A stretch of 49,024 nt of DNA from assembly GCF_000455285.1 (NCBI RefSeq), contig NZ_HG005289.1, positions 255,026-304,049 of the forward strand, given 5' to 3'. Of the stretch, positions 27,276 to 34,592 are shown piece after piece (within the stretch, counting starts at the first letter, position 1; every line of letters begins with the position of its first letter). The translations under genes and the position numbers were made by a program. The stretch is from Candidatus Stoquefichus massiliensis AP9. GTDB lineage: Bacteria > Bacillota_I > Bacilli_A > Erysipelotrichales > Coprobacillaceae. Below the pieces are notes generated by a model, which did no database searches, was not told the origin of the DNA, and worked only from the letters and a program-made list of their open reading frames with translations.

Positions 27276-28685
27276 CTATCCCTCCAATTCATTAAAAAAC
27301 AATGGTGTCCCTCCTGTATGAATAAACAGAATATTTTTATTTTCAATATGATTTGCCTTTATATACTCCATCATTCCATAAAACGCTTTTCCCGTATATG
27401 TTGTGTCCAATGGGATTCCATACTTAAAAAAGACATTATTGATCATTGCTTTTATTTTACTATTCCCTGAACCGTAACAATCTCCTGTATAATCATCAAC
27501 GAATACTGTTTCTTCTTCAATAACTTTACAGTTCAAATTAAAGCCATTTTCTTTTAGATATGTATTCATGCTATTGATTACTATATCTCTGCCGTAGGGA
27601 TATTTTCTTGCTATGCTAATGCCAACTACATGAGCATTATCATTATATAGAATCTTTCCCAGAACCAGCCCTGCCTGTGTTGTTCCAGTTCCAGACGCAA
27701 AAAAGATATAGTCAAAATGAATATTTTCCTGCATTTCATAGTCATATATTTCCTTATAGCAGTCAATCATAGCCTTGGTACCTAGATTTCCATGTCCTCC
27801 ACCCTCTATAAAATAGGGATTAAATCCTTGGTTTTTTAGTCTTTCTATTTCTCTATTAATAGTGTCATTAATATCACTGACTGATGCCACCACTACTTCA
27901 GCATCCAGTAATTTTATGATCTTCTTATTGTATGTTTCCTTTTCCTGCTCAATCGGACTAATTATCAAGCATGCTAGATTTACAGACTTTGCAAGATTTG
28001 CAACTATTCGGCAATGATTGGAGCTTGAAGTTCCATATGTAACTATATAGTCACTCCCTCTGCTTTGAATATCTTCAAAAAACAAAATAGCTTTTCTTGC
28101 CTTGTTGCCACCAAAAGAAAAAGGTATAAGATCATCTCTCTTAACAAATAACTGATTTGAACAGTCATTTAAAGCATAAATAGGTGTTTTTATGCAATTC
28201 CTATTATGTAGTTCATAGTAATACCTATCTCTATAAGCACCATCACGTAATACATCCTTCTTTTTGATTCCATATCTAATAAATCCCACTTTATCAAAAA
28301 GAGCCTGTGCTGATAGGTTATCTATTTCTGTGACCAGTATTAATTTAGAAAGATTCAAGGTTTCGAAAGCATAATCCTTCAATACTAATAATGCCTTTTT
28401 AGCTATTCCTTTTCCCAAATATTTTCTTTCGCCTATTGTAATATACAGTTCAGCACCATACTGATTAATATTCAGCAATCCTATAATTCCAACTGCAATA
28501 CCATCACACTCTATAACTAAATCAAGTCTATCCTTTTTATCTTTTATATTTGCAAACCATCTTAATGTATTCTCTTTTTTTAGTGGTAAACTGTAATGTA
28601 GATATTTGTTATTGAGAGGGTTGTTAATCCATTCGATTTTTTTATCTATATCATCTTCATTAAATCTTCTGAGGAGTATTTTCAT
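27276..28685 (-). CDS. Fusion: N-terminal GNAT acetyltransferase + C-terminal PLP enzyme of the D-cysteine desulfhydrase/ACC deaminase family
   Basis: 469 residues. Residues 1 to about 155 are a GNAT (LRRFNEDDIDKKIEWINNP, ELYITIGERKYLGKGIAKKA with the acetyl-CoA loop, TEIDNLSAQALFDKVGF). From about 160 a complete fold-type II PLP enzyme follows: LFVKRDDLIPFSFGGNKARK (Schiff-base Lys in GGNK), VTYGTSSSNHCR, EGGGHGNLGT, FASGTGTTQAGLV, and a C-terminal IHTGGTPLFF. Relatives remove sulfide or ammonia from small D-amino acids to give 2-oxoacids. The fused pair inside a capsule operon suggests the PLP reaction supplies, or edits, a building block. The SD CAGGGAG lies in the end of the previous gene, whose stop overlaps this start (ATGA). 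Confidence 0.85.
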   Translation of the reverse strand: MKILLRRFNEDDIDKKIEWINNPLNNKYLHYSLPLKKENTLRWFANIKDKKDRLDLVIECDGIAVGIIGLLNINQYGAELYITIGERKYLGKGIAKKALLVLKDYAFETLNLSKLILVTEIDNLSAQALFDKVGFIRYGIKKKDVLRDGAYRDRYYYELHNRNCIKTPIYALNDCSNQLFVKRDDLIPFSFGGNKARKAILFFEDIQSRGSDYIVTYGTSSSNHCRIVANLAKSVNLACLIISPIEQEKETYNKKIIKLLDAEVVVASVSDINDTINREIERLKNQGFNPYFIEGGGHGNLGTKAMIDCYKEIYDYEMQENIHFDYIFFASGTGTTQAGLVLGKILYNDNAHVVGISIARKYPYGRDIVINSMNTYLKENGFNLNCKVIEEETVFVDDYTGDCYGSGNSKIKAMINNVFFKYGIPLDTTYTGKAFYGMMEYIKANHIENKNILFIHTGGTPLFFNELEG

Positions 28686-29275
28686 ATATACACTCCCTGA
28701 GAGTGAATTATGTTATAGAATTCATACCCCCCCCCCGAGATTTTCGGGCTTAATTTTTCCATAATGAAAAGTGAACAGTAATGTCCATCTATAAATCTCT
28801 CTTCATGCAATCTGCCTGCTTCAACATATCCTAATGACTGATACATCCTAACTGCTCTGATATTTTCCTCAACTACAGACAACTTAATTTTTCTTAGATT
28901 CAGATAATCAAATGCGTAATTCTCAATCAGTCTGCATGCTTCCTTTCCATATCCAGAACCCTGTAATTTGCATTCTCCTATAAAAACTCCTAACTCACAA
29001 GTTCTATTGATCCAGTTTATTTCATATAGTCCGATCATTCCAATGGCCTCATGCTTATCATCTGATTCAATAATAAATCTTTTATTACTTCCTGTAGTAT
29101 TCATCATATTTTCCATCCATTTTTTTTGAATATCGATAGATGTTGGAAGAAATCCTCCTCCTAGATACTTATAAACCGACTCGGTATTTTTCCATTTATT
29201 TAATAAATATACATCATCATAAATAATGGGACGTAACTTTACTTTATCTCCATTCATTATTGTCATGATTATCAT
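28682..29275 (-). CDS. GNAT acetyltransferase (PseH/RimL-like), probable amino-sugar N-acetyltransferase
   Basis: 197 residues as read with ten Gs. DKVKLRPIIYDDVYLLNKWKN, then ELGVFIGECKLQGSGYGKEA (acetyl-CoA loop) and VEENIRAVRMYQSLGYVEAGRLHEERF mark a RimL/PseH-type GNAT. Next to PglC- and PglE-like genes, it is a good candidate for acetylating the 4-amino group of a UDP-sugar, the step done by PglD in Campylobacter. The catalytic domain ends near MEKLSPKIS. What follows is encoded by a G10 run (28727-28736) and a short tail to 28682. One G more or less would replace the last about 18 residues and move the stop 30 or more bases away from the next start codon. Confidence 0.82.
   Translation of the reverse strand: MIIMTIMNGDKVKLRPIIYDDVYLLNKWKNTESVYKYLGGGFLPTSIDIQKKWMENMMNTTGSNKRFIIESDDKHEAIGMIGLYEINWINRTCELGVFIGECKLQGSGYGKEACRLIENYAFDYLNLRKIKLSVVEENIRAVRMYQSLGYVEAGRLHEERFIDGHYCSLFIMEKLSPKISGGGYEFYNIIHSQGVYI
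28727..28736 (-). repeat. G10 homopolymer tract at the GNAT 3' end
   Basis: Ten Cs on plus, that is G10 in the coding strand, followed by TATGAA. Long G runs are not expected by chance in DNA of about 30% GC. Length changes would alter the GNAT C-terminus and its 4-bp overlap with the next gene. Confidence 0.85.
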
Positions 29276-29278
29276 CTC

Positions 29279-29872
29279 CTATTGATTGGCATAAATATTT
29301 TTTGAACTAAATACTGCCCACACTGTTTTCAATATGATTTTTACGTCATTTATAAAACTGATATCTTGTACGTATCTTACATCATATTCGATTCTTTCAT
29401 CCCATGTTGCTGAATTTCTTACTTCCGATTGTGCAAGACCTGTCAATCCTGGTCTTGCATCAAATCTCCTTTTTTTAAAGTCATCATATTCTCCTATCTG
29501 ATATGGATGATATGTAACTGGAGGTCTTGGTCCAATAATTGACATATCACCTTTACAGATATTAAACAGCTGAGGCAATTCATCTAGGGAGGTTTTTCTT
29601 AAGAATTTTCCTATTCGTGTAATTCGTGGATCACTTCCCTCCTTTACCTTTAAACCATCTCCAATATGCTCTGCATTAACAATCATTGTTCTAAATTTTA
29701 TAATTTTAAATACATTTTGATGAATACCGACTCTTTCCTGTAAGAAAAAGATTGGTCCCTCTGAAGTTGATTTAATCAGAATACAAATAATTATAAACAA
29801 TGGACTTAGAATAATAATAGTTACCAGTGACAATATAAAATCAAGCATTCTTTTTATATACTTTCTATACAT
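29279..29872 (-). CDS. pglC: PglC-like initiating phosphoglycosyltransferase
   Basis: 197 residues, the short single-domain type. One N-terminal hydrophobic re-entrant helix (LDFILSLVTIIILSPLFIII), then FFLQERVGIHQNVFKIIKFRTM, SDPRITRIGKFLRKTSLDELPQL (catalytic Asp-Glu pair of the family), GDMSIIGPRPP and RPGLTGLAQ. It transfers a sugar phosphate from a UDP-sugar to undecaprenyl phosphate, starting the repeat unit. With PglF- and PglE-like genes upstream, UDP-di-N-acetylbacillosamine or a close relative is the likely donor. Confidence 0.9.
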   Translation of the reverse strand: MYRKYIKRMLDFILSLVTIIILSPLFIIICILIKSTSEGPIFFLQERVGIHQNVFKIIKFRTMIVNAEHIGDGLKVKEGSDPRITRIGKFLRKTSLDELPQLFNICKGDMSIIGPRPPVTYHPYQIGEYDDFKKRRFDARPGLTGLAQSEVRNSATWDERIEYDVRYVQDISFINDVKIILKTVWAVFSSKNIYANQ

Positions 29873-31004
29873 GATTCCACAACCCTTTGATAATACTACA
29901 GATTCTTTCTAAGTCTTCATCAGTCATCTTTGTGTCACTTGGCAGGCAGACTCCATGTTCAAATAATCTCTGTGATGTTTGATTATCATCAATATAGTCA
30001 CATTCACTAAAGACTGGCTGCATATGCATTGGTTTCCACACTGGTCTTGATTCTATATCATTCTCTTCTAATGCTATCATGATATCTAATGGCTTTACCT
30101 TACAGTTATCATCTAACTGTATTGTTGTTAGCCAGCAGTTGGAATAGGAATTATATAAATCTCTAGGCATAAGTGTTAATCCCTTAAGTTCTGATAATTC
30201 TCTTTGGTAATACTCATAAATGTATCTTTTCTTGGATACTCTTTGATCTAATACCTTTAGCTGCCCTCTACCAATTCCTGCGACAACATTACTCATGCGA
30301 TAGTTATATCCTATTTCCTTATGTTCATAATGCCTTGCATTCTCTCTTGCCTGTGTTGACCAGAATAGTACCTTTGATGCTTTCTCTTTTGCATCATCAG
30401 TATTAAAAAGAAGCATACCACCACCTGATGATGTAATGATCTTATTTCCATTGAATGAAATAATTCCATAATCACCAAATGTTCCTGTATACTTCCCATT
30501 GACTGTTGTTCCTAATGATTCTGCCGCATCCTCTATTAAAGGAATATCATATTCATTGCATATGCTTTTGATTTCTTCTATCTTTGCCGTTAATCCATAT
30601 AAATGAACAACTATAACTGCCTTAGGTAAATTATTCTTATACTTTTCAAAAGCTTCTCTTAATGCCTTAGGTGACATATTCCAAGATTCATCACTATCAA
30701 TGAATACTGGTATAGCCTTTTCATAAGTAATTGGATTGGCAGAAGCACTGAAAGTCAGACTCTGACAAAAGACTAAATCTCCCTGTTTTATTCCAACACT
30801 CTTTAGAGCCATATGAATAGCAGCTGTACCACAAGACAAGGCAACTGAAGTTTTAGCACCTAGCTTACTTTTCATTTCATTTTCAAATTCATTCACATTC
30901 TTACCTAAAGGAGCAATCCAATTGGTATCAAATGCTTCCTGTATATATTCTTTTTCATAGCCTTCATCACTCATATGTGGTGAAGCTAAAAAGATATGTG
31001 ACAT
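29865..31004 (-). CDS. pglE: DegT/DnrJ/EryC1-type sugar aminotransferase (PglE-like)
   Basis: The start is placed at ATG 31004 with GGAGGG 7 bases upstream; 379 residues. Features: LASPHMSDEGYEKEYIQEAFDTNWIAPLG, ALSCGTAAIHMAL, LVFCQSLTFSASANPI, EDAAESLGTTVNGK (PLP-binding Asp) and FNGNKIITSSGGGML (Schiff-base Lys). Such enzymes aminate the 4-keto sugar made by a PglF-like dehydratase, giving UDP-4-amino-4,6-dideoxy-GlcNAc. The stop overlaps the pglC start by 8 bases. It lies just beyond a weak terminator hairpin, so LoaP probably controls its transcription. Confidence 0.9.
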   Translation of the reverse strand: MSHIFLASPHMSDEGYEKEYIQEAFDTNWIAPLGKNVNEFENEMKSKLGAKTSVALSCGTAAIHMALKSVGIKQGDLVFCQSLTFSASANPITYEKAIPVFIDSDESWNMSPKALREAFEKYKNNLPKAVIVVHLYGLTAKIEEIKSICNEYDIPLIEDAAESLGTTVNGKYTGTFGDYGIISFNGNKIITSSGGGMLLFNTDDAKEKASKVLFWSTQARENARHYEHKEIGYNYRMSNVVAGIGRGQLKVLDQRVSKKRYIYEYYQRELSELKGLTLMPRDLYNSYSNCWLTTIQLDDNCKVKPLDIMIALEENDIESRPVWKPMHMQPVFSECDYIDDNQTSQRLFEHGVCLPSDTKMTDEDLERICSIIKGLWNHV

Positions 31005-31037
31005 TATCAATCCCTCCAAACATATATTTTTGTATAC

Positions 31038-31065
31038 AAAAAAAGCCATAGCATTCACTATGAAC
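31038..31065 (-). terminator. Weak intrinsic terminator between loaP and the pglE-like gene
   Basis: Minus strand TCATAG, 6-nt loop, CTATGG (31063-31046, one G-U pair) followed by C and T7. It lies 15 bp after the loaP stop and inside the operon, where an antiterminator would be needed to read through. Confidence 0.55.
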
Positions 31066-31080
31066 TTTCATATACCCTCA

Positions 31081-31605
31081 TTAACTTTTACTAATGACTT
31101 CAAGTCCAACTTGAACAGTTGTGATTTGACCAAACAATGAAACATCAACATAAGCCACTCTCTTATGCCTATCAATTTTCATTATACTTCCTTCTTGTCC
31201 CATCAAAGGACCATTTGTAATACAAATACTATCACCTTCAATATATCCACAAGAAATATCTACAACATGTTCACTTCCACCAAACCTTGCAAGAAATATA
31301 GCCTCATCTTTATATATGGGATAAATATTCTTCCCATCATTCCCTAATAGTTTCGTTAAATCAGGTATCTTCTTTAACTCATTAAATAAGTCATCTATAT
31401 GATCACTTATCATAAAGACATAACCTCTAAATAAAATTTCCTCAATGTTATGCCATTGACCTCTTATTTTCCTCATCCTCTTACATCTAGGAATAAAACA
31501 TTCAATCAAAGCATGATTATCAATAATCATATCACATGCTCTTACGATTTCATCTTCTCTGCCGCACCTCACTTGTACAGCATACCAATTATCATACACG
31601 TTCAT
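31081..31605 (-). CDS. loaP: LoaP-type NusG paralogue, operon antiterminator
   Basis: About 174 residues. Start uncertain: GGAGG lies 1 base before ATG 31605 and 7 bases before an in-frame GTG at 31599; an ATG at 31632 has no SD. The NGN domain is visible as NWYAVQVRCGREDEIV...FIPRCKRMRKIRGQW...LFRGYVFM, and the C-terminal KOW as GYIEGDSICITNGPLMGQEG and VGLEVISK. NusG paralogues of this size at the head of polysaccharide or antibiotic operons are LoaP in Firmicutes and work as processive antiterminators. Upstream in the leader is a bulged hairpin; downstream is a weak terminator. It would let RNA polymerase traverse the 16-kb operon that follows. Confidence 0.88.
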   Translation of the reverse strand: MNVYDNWYAVQVRCGREDEIVRACDMIIDNHALIECFIPRCKRMRKIRGQWHNIEEILFRGYVFMISDHIDDLFNELKKIPDLTKLLGNDGKNIYPIYKDEAIFLARFGGSEHVVDISCGYIEGDSICITNGPLMGQEGSIMKIDRHKRVAYVDVSLFGQITTVQVGLEVISKS

Positions 31606-31681
31606 TCCTCCATTTGGATATGCTTCGCCCATCGAAATATGAAATAAATATACTTCGACTTGGCTTAGTTATAACAAATTG

Positions 31682-31715
31682 CTTGAGTAACGCGACCACG
31701 CGACGATTACTCAAG
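31682..31715 (-). promoter_or_regulatory. Bulged RNA hairpin in the loaP leader, candidate LoaP recognition element
   Basis: The RNA (minus strand) folds as a perfect 9-bp stem CUUGAGUAA/UUACUCAAG, a 4-nt bulge UCGU on the 5' side, then CGCG/CGCG closing a UGGU loop. The GC-rich tip is unusual in this AT-rich region. No U run follows, so it is not a terminator. It lies about 75 nt upstream of loaP and 20 bp past the dehydratase stop. Confidence 0.65.
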
Positions 31716-31735
31716 GACAATTCTTTTTCAATTAA

Positions 31736-33652
31736 CTAAACAGATACTTCTTCTACCTGTTCTTTCACTTTTCTTTTCACACCTTGTTTTTCTTTATCAT
31801 AATGATATGTTGGCACAAGATGCTTAACCGCCACTCTCATATCACTTTCTTCATCATAAGCGATTTTATATAAATCTTCAAGTTCTTTTAAGAATTTCTC
31901 AGTATTGATATCTATTGGCTGTCCTATATGAATCAACTTATTAGGTGTTGTTCTTAATCCTTCTTCTTTCATTAACATTTCTTCATAAAGCTTTTCACCA
32001 GGTCTTAACCCTGTAAACTCAATCTTAATATCAACATCAGGTTCATATCCAGACAACTTAATAAGATTTCTTGCCATATCAACAATCTTCACAGGTTCAC
32101 CCATATCTAAGATAAAAATTTCTCCTCCCTTAGCATAAGCACCAGCCTGTAAAACAAGCGATACTGCTTCTGGAATCGTCATAAAGAAACGAATAATATC
32201 TGGATGTGTAACTGTCACTGGTCCACCATTTTGAATTTGCTTTTTGAACAATGGAATAACAGAACCGTTTGATCCTAGTACATTCCCAAATCTCACAGCA
32301 ACATATTCAGTCTTAGACATTTTGTCATATGTTTGTACAACCATTTCACATAAACGTTTAGAAGCTCCCATAATATTGGTTGGATTGACTGCCTTATCAG
32401 TAGAAATAAGAATAAATTTCTTTGCTGCATATCGATCACAGGCTCTCACAACATTTAATGTTCCAAAAACATTATTTTTAATAGCTTCATGTGGTGCATC
32501 TTCCATCAATGGAACATGTTTATGTGCAGCAGCATGATAAACAATATCAGGATGAAACTCAGCAAACAATTCATTCACTTTATTAACATCTCTCACTGAT
32601 GCTATCATAACCTTTAAATCTAATTTAGGATACTTACGTTTTAATTCTAATTGAATATCATAGGCATTATTTTCATAAATATCAACAATAATCAATTGTC
32701 TTGGACCTCTTTCAGCAATTTGTCTACACAACTCACTTCCAATTGATCCGCCACCACCTGTAACCATAATTACTCTATCATACACATATGACATAATCTC
32801 ATCAAGATTCACACGAATAGGATCTCTTCCTAATAAATCCTGAATCTCTACATCCTTTAATTTATTGAGAATGATTTCACCAGAAATAAACTGATACATA
32901 CCAGGTAATTTCTTTAATTTACATTTTGTTTCTTTACAAATATTTAAAATTTCAGAAACTTGCTTATCATCAATAGATGGTAAAGCAACAAATATTTCAT
33001 CAATTTTATATTTTTGCACACAATCAATGATTGCATCTCTGTTTCCTACAACAGGTACACCATGAATAGATCTTCCCATTTTATTAGGATCATCATCAAT
33101 AAAACAAATAATTTCTCTATTTAATCTTGATGATACTAATATTTCCCTTAAAATCTTTTCACCAGCTGATCCTGCACCAATGACCATCACTCTTGATTTT
33201 GGTGTATCACTTCTGCCAAATAAATGATGACGACTCGCATACAATCTCAATAATCGATAACCAAATCGTGTTCCACCAGTAATCATTGTCACAATCATAA
33301 AATAAATAAAATATGTACTTTCAGGGGGATTAAAACCACTCAATTCACAAATCAGTACATTCACAATCGTGCTTGCAGCCGTTGCAATAACAATATTCAT
33401 CAATTCAGTGATAGACGCAAATTGCCATAAACTCGAATAAAGTTTCATGACAGCAAATAAGCCAAGACTGACAGCGAGGAGTACCATTGCTAGTGGTAAA
33501 GATCCCTGAATAAATCTTGACTCTATAGGTCCATTAAAATAGAGGGCTAGTGCACCATAGAAAGCAACAGTAATACTTATAGCATCAATAAAAATTAAAA
33601 TTAATCTGCGCATAAATAATTGCTTTCTATCTTTAATACTATTCATTTTCAT
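31736..33652 (-). CDS. pglF: PglF/WbpM-like UDP-N-acetylglucosamine 4,6-dehydratase (membrane)
   Basis: 638 residues from ATG 33652. Four N-terminal membrane helices (to about 125). A CoA/NAD-binding-like domain follows (RVMVIGAGSAGEKIL), then the catalytic SDR domain: VTGGGGSIGSELCRQ, YHAAAHKHVPLMEDAP, STDKAVNPTNIMGASKR (PglF-type Thr-Asp-Lys catalytic set replacing Tyr) and RFGNVLGSNGSVIPLF. It makes the UDP-4-keto-6-deoxy sugar for the PglE-like enzyme. An upstream ATG (33677) with SD AAAGGGAG reads into the same frame only if the intervening G run is 9 or 12 long; here it is 10, giving the dead-end MKKTVGGGYENE. From 33652 the G run itself would have to serve as SD. Expression is therefore likely phase variable. 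Confidence 0.92.
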   Translation of the reverse strand: MKMNSIKDRKQLFMRRLILIFIDAISITVAFYGALALYFNGPIESRFIQGSLPLAMVLLAVSLGLFAVMKLYSSLWQFASITELMNIVIATAASTIVNVLICELSGFNPPESTYFIYFMIVTMITGGTRFGYRLLRLYASRHHLFGRSDTPKSRVMVIGAGSAGEKILREILVSSRLNREIICFIDDDPNKMGRSIHGVPVVGNRDAIIDCVQKYKIDEIFVALPSIDDKQVSEILNICKETKCKLKKLPGMYQFISGEIILNKLKDVEIQDLLGRDPIRVNLDEIMSYVYDRVIMVTGGGGSIGSELCRQIAERGPRQLIIVDIYENNAYDIQLELKRKYPKLDLKVMIASVRDVNKVNELFAEFHPDIVYHAAAHKHVPLMEDAPHEAIKNNVFGTLNVVRACDRYAAKKFILISTDKAVNPTNIMGASKRLCEMVVQTYDKMSKTEYVAVRFGNVLGSNGSVIPLFKKQIQNGGPVTVTHPDIIRFFMTIPEAVSLVLQAGAYAKGGEIFILDMGEPVKIVDMARNLIKLSGYEPDVDIKIEFTGLRPGEKLYEEMLMKEEGLRTTPNKLIHIGQPIDINTEKFLKELEDLYKIAYDEESDMRVAVKHLVPTYHYDKEKQGVKRKVKEQVEEVSV

Positions 33653-33653
33653 A

Positions 33654-33663
33654 CCCCCCCCCC
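33654..33663 (-). repeat. G10 homopolymer tract at the start of the first operon gene (candidate phase-variation switch)
   Basis: Ten Cs on plus (G10 in the coding strand) lie one base before ATG 33652 and eight codons or fewer after ATG 33677. The upstream ATG has the better SD (AAAGGGAG, 9 bases away). Frame arithmetic: 9 or 12 Gs join it to the dehydratase frame; 10 gives a TAG after 12 codons; 11 gives TGA after 9. Confidence 0.85.
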
Positions 33664-33807
33664 ACGGTTTTTTTCATTTTTGTTAACTCCCTTTCACGAT
33701 TACTCATTACATTTTTTAGAGATATTTCTGCTAAAATAGCGGATAAAACTTGATTTTTTTCGCTCTTTAAAGCATAATACACTAAGAAATACATTTTTGT
33801 CATGCAT

Positions 33808-33836
33808 ATCATAACTTGTTTTTATCCAAAATTCAA
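33808..33836 (-). promoter_or_regulatory. Predicted promoter of the polysaccharide operon
   Basis: Minus strand TTGAAT (33836-33831), 17 bp, TATGAT (33813-33808). The leader to ATG 33677 would be about 125 nt. Confidence 0.5.
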
Positions 33837-33895
33837 GTCGATATGACTAATTTATGATATTTCTAACATTTTATAAAATTGACAAGGAGGTCCTT

Positions 33896-34588
33896 ATGAC
33901 TGATAACGAGATAGTAAAAAACGAAGAAGAGATTGAAATTAATTTAGGTGAATTATTTCAATTATTAAAATCAAAATATAAAATGATTGTTGTTTCTGTT
34001 TTGGTTTGTGCCATTATTGCTGGGGTTATCACAATATTCTTTATCAGCAAAAAATATGAGTCAACTGCCCGTATTTATCCTAAACCAGAAGTTACTGAAG
34101 GGGTTGTTGATTATACTCAAATCAATGCCAATAATTTGATGGTTAATAACTATGTTGAATTACTAAAAGGTAATAACATTCAAACACAAGTTGCTGAAAA
34201 ATTAGATATTGAACAATCTCAAATTAAAGGTTCTGTGACAATAGCAAATGAAACAAACACACAAATCATTTCTATTACTGCTAAAACAAATGATCCTGAA
34301 TTAAGTAAAAAGATTGTTGATCAAATGGTTGCAGTATTCAAGAAAGAAGCAAAAGACACATTAAACATCAACAATATCACAACCGTTGATCAAGCAGTTC
34401 TTGCTGAATCACCAGTTTCTCCAAGTTTAAAAATGAACTTATTGATTGGTGCTTTATTAGGGGCATTCATTAGTGTTGGTTATTTATTTATAAGATTCAT
34501 GTTAGATACACATGTTCATAATAAAGAAGAAGCTGAAAAATATTTAGGTATTCCTTGTTTAGGTTCTATTCCATATTTTGAGGATTAA
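33896..34588 (+). CDS. cpsC: Wzz/CpsC-type chain-length regulator and kinase activator
   Basis: The start is placed at ATG 33896 behind AAGGAGG, giving 230 residues. Two membrane helices flank an outside domain: IVVSVLVCAIIAGVITIFFI (about 28-47) and LIGALLGAFISVGYLFI (about 183-200). The outer part carries ISITAKTNDPELSKKIVDQM, and the segment before the second helix reads AVLAESPVSPSLKMN (Pro-rich motif of the Wzz family). The cytoplasmic tail ends GIPCLGSIPYFED, which in this family activates the tyrosine kinase encoded two genes on. It controls polymer length with CpsB/CpsD and is divergent from the biosynthesis operon. Confidence 0.9.
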   Translation: MTDNEIVKNEEEIEINLGELFQLLKSKYKMIVVSVLVCAIIAGVITIFFISKKYESTARIYPKPEVTEGVVDYTQINANNLMVNNYVELLKGNNIQTQVAEKLDIEQSQIKGSVTIANETNTQIISITAKTNDPELSKKIVDQMVAVFKKEAKDTLNINNITTVDQAVLAESPVSPSLKMNLLIGALLGAFISVGYLFIRFMLDTHVHNKEEAEKYLGIPCLGSIPYFED

Positions 34589-34592
34589 AACT

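Noticed and set aside
28738-28755. Small CCCGA/TCGGG hairpin next to the G tract
   Set aside because: Only five base pairs inside coding sequence; not distinct from chance.
31682-31715. Leader hairpin as a rho-independent terminator of the pglF-like gene
   Set aside because: No U run follows on either strand, and the bulged GC-rich tip is atypical for a terminator.
32244-32537. 97-codon plus-strand ORF
   Set aside because: Shadow of the conserved SDR domain of the pglF-like gene.
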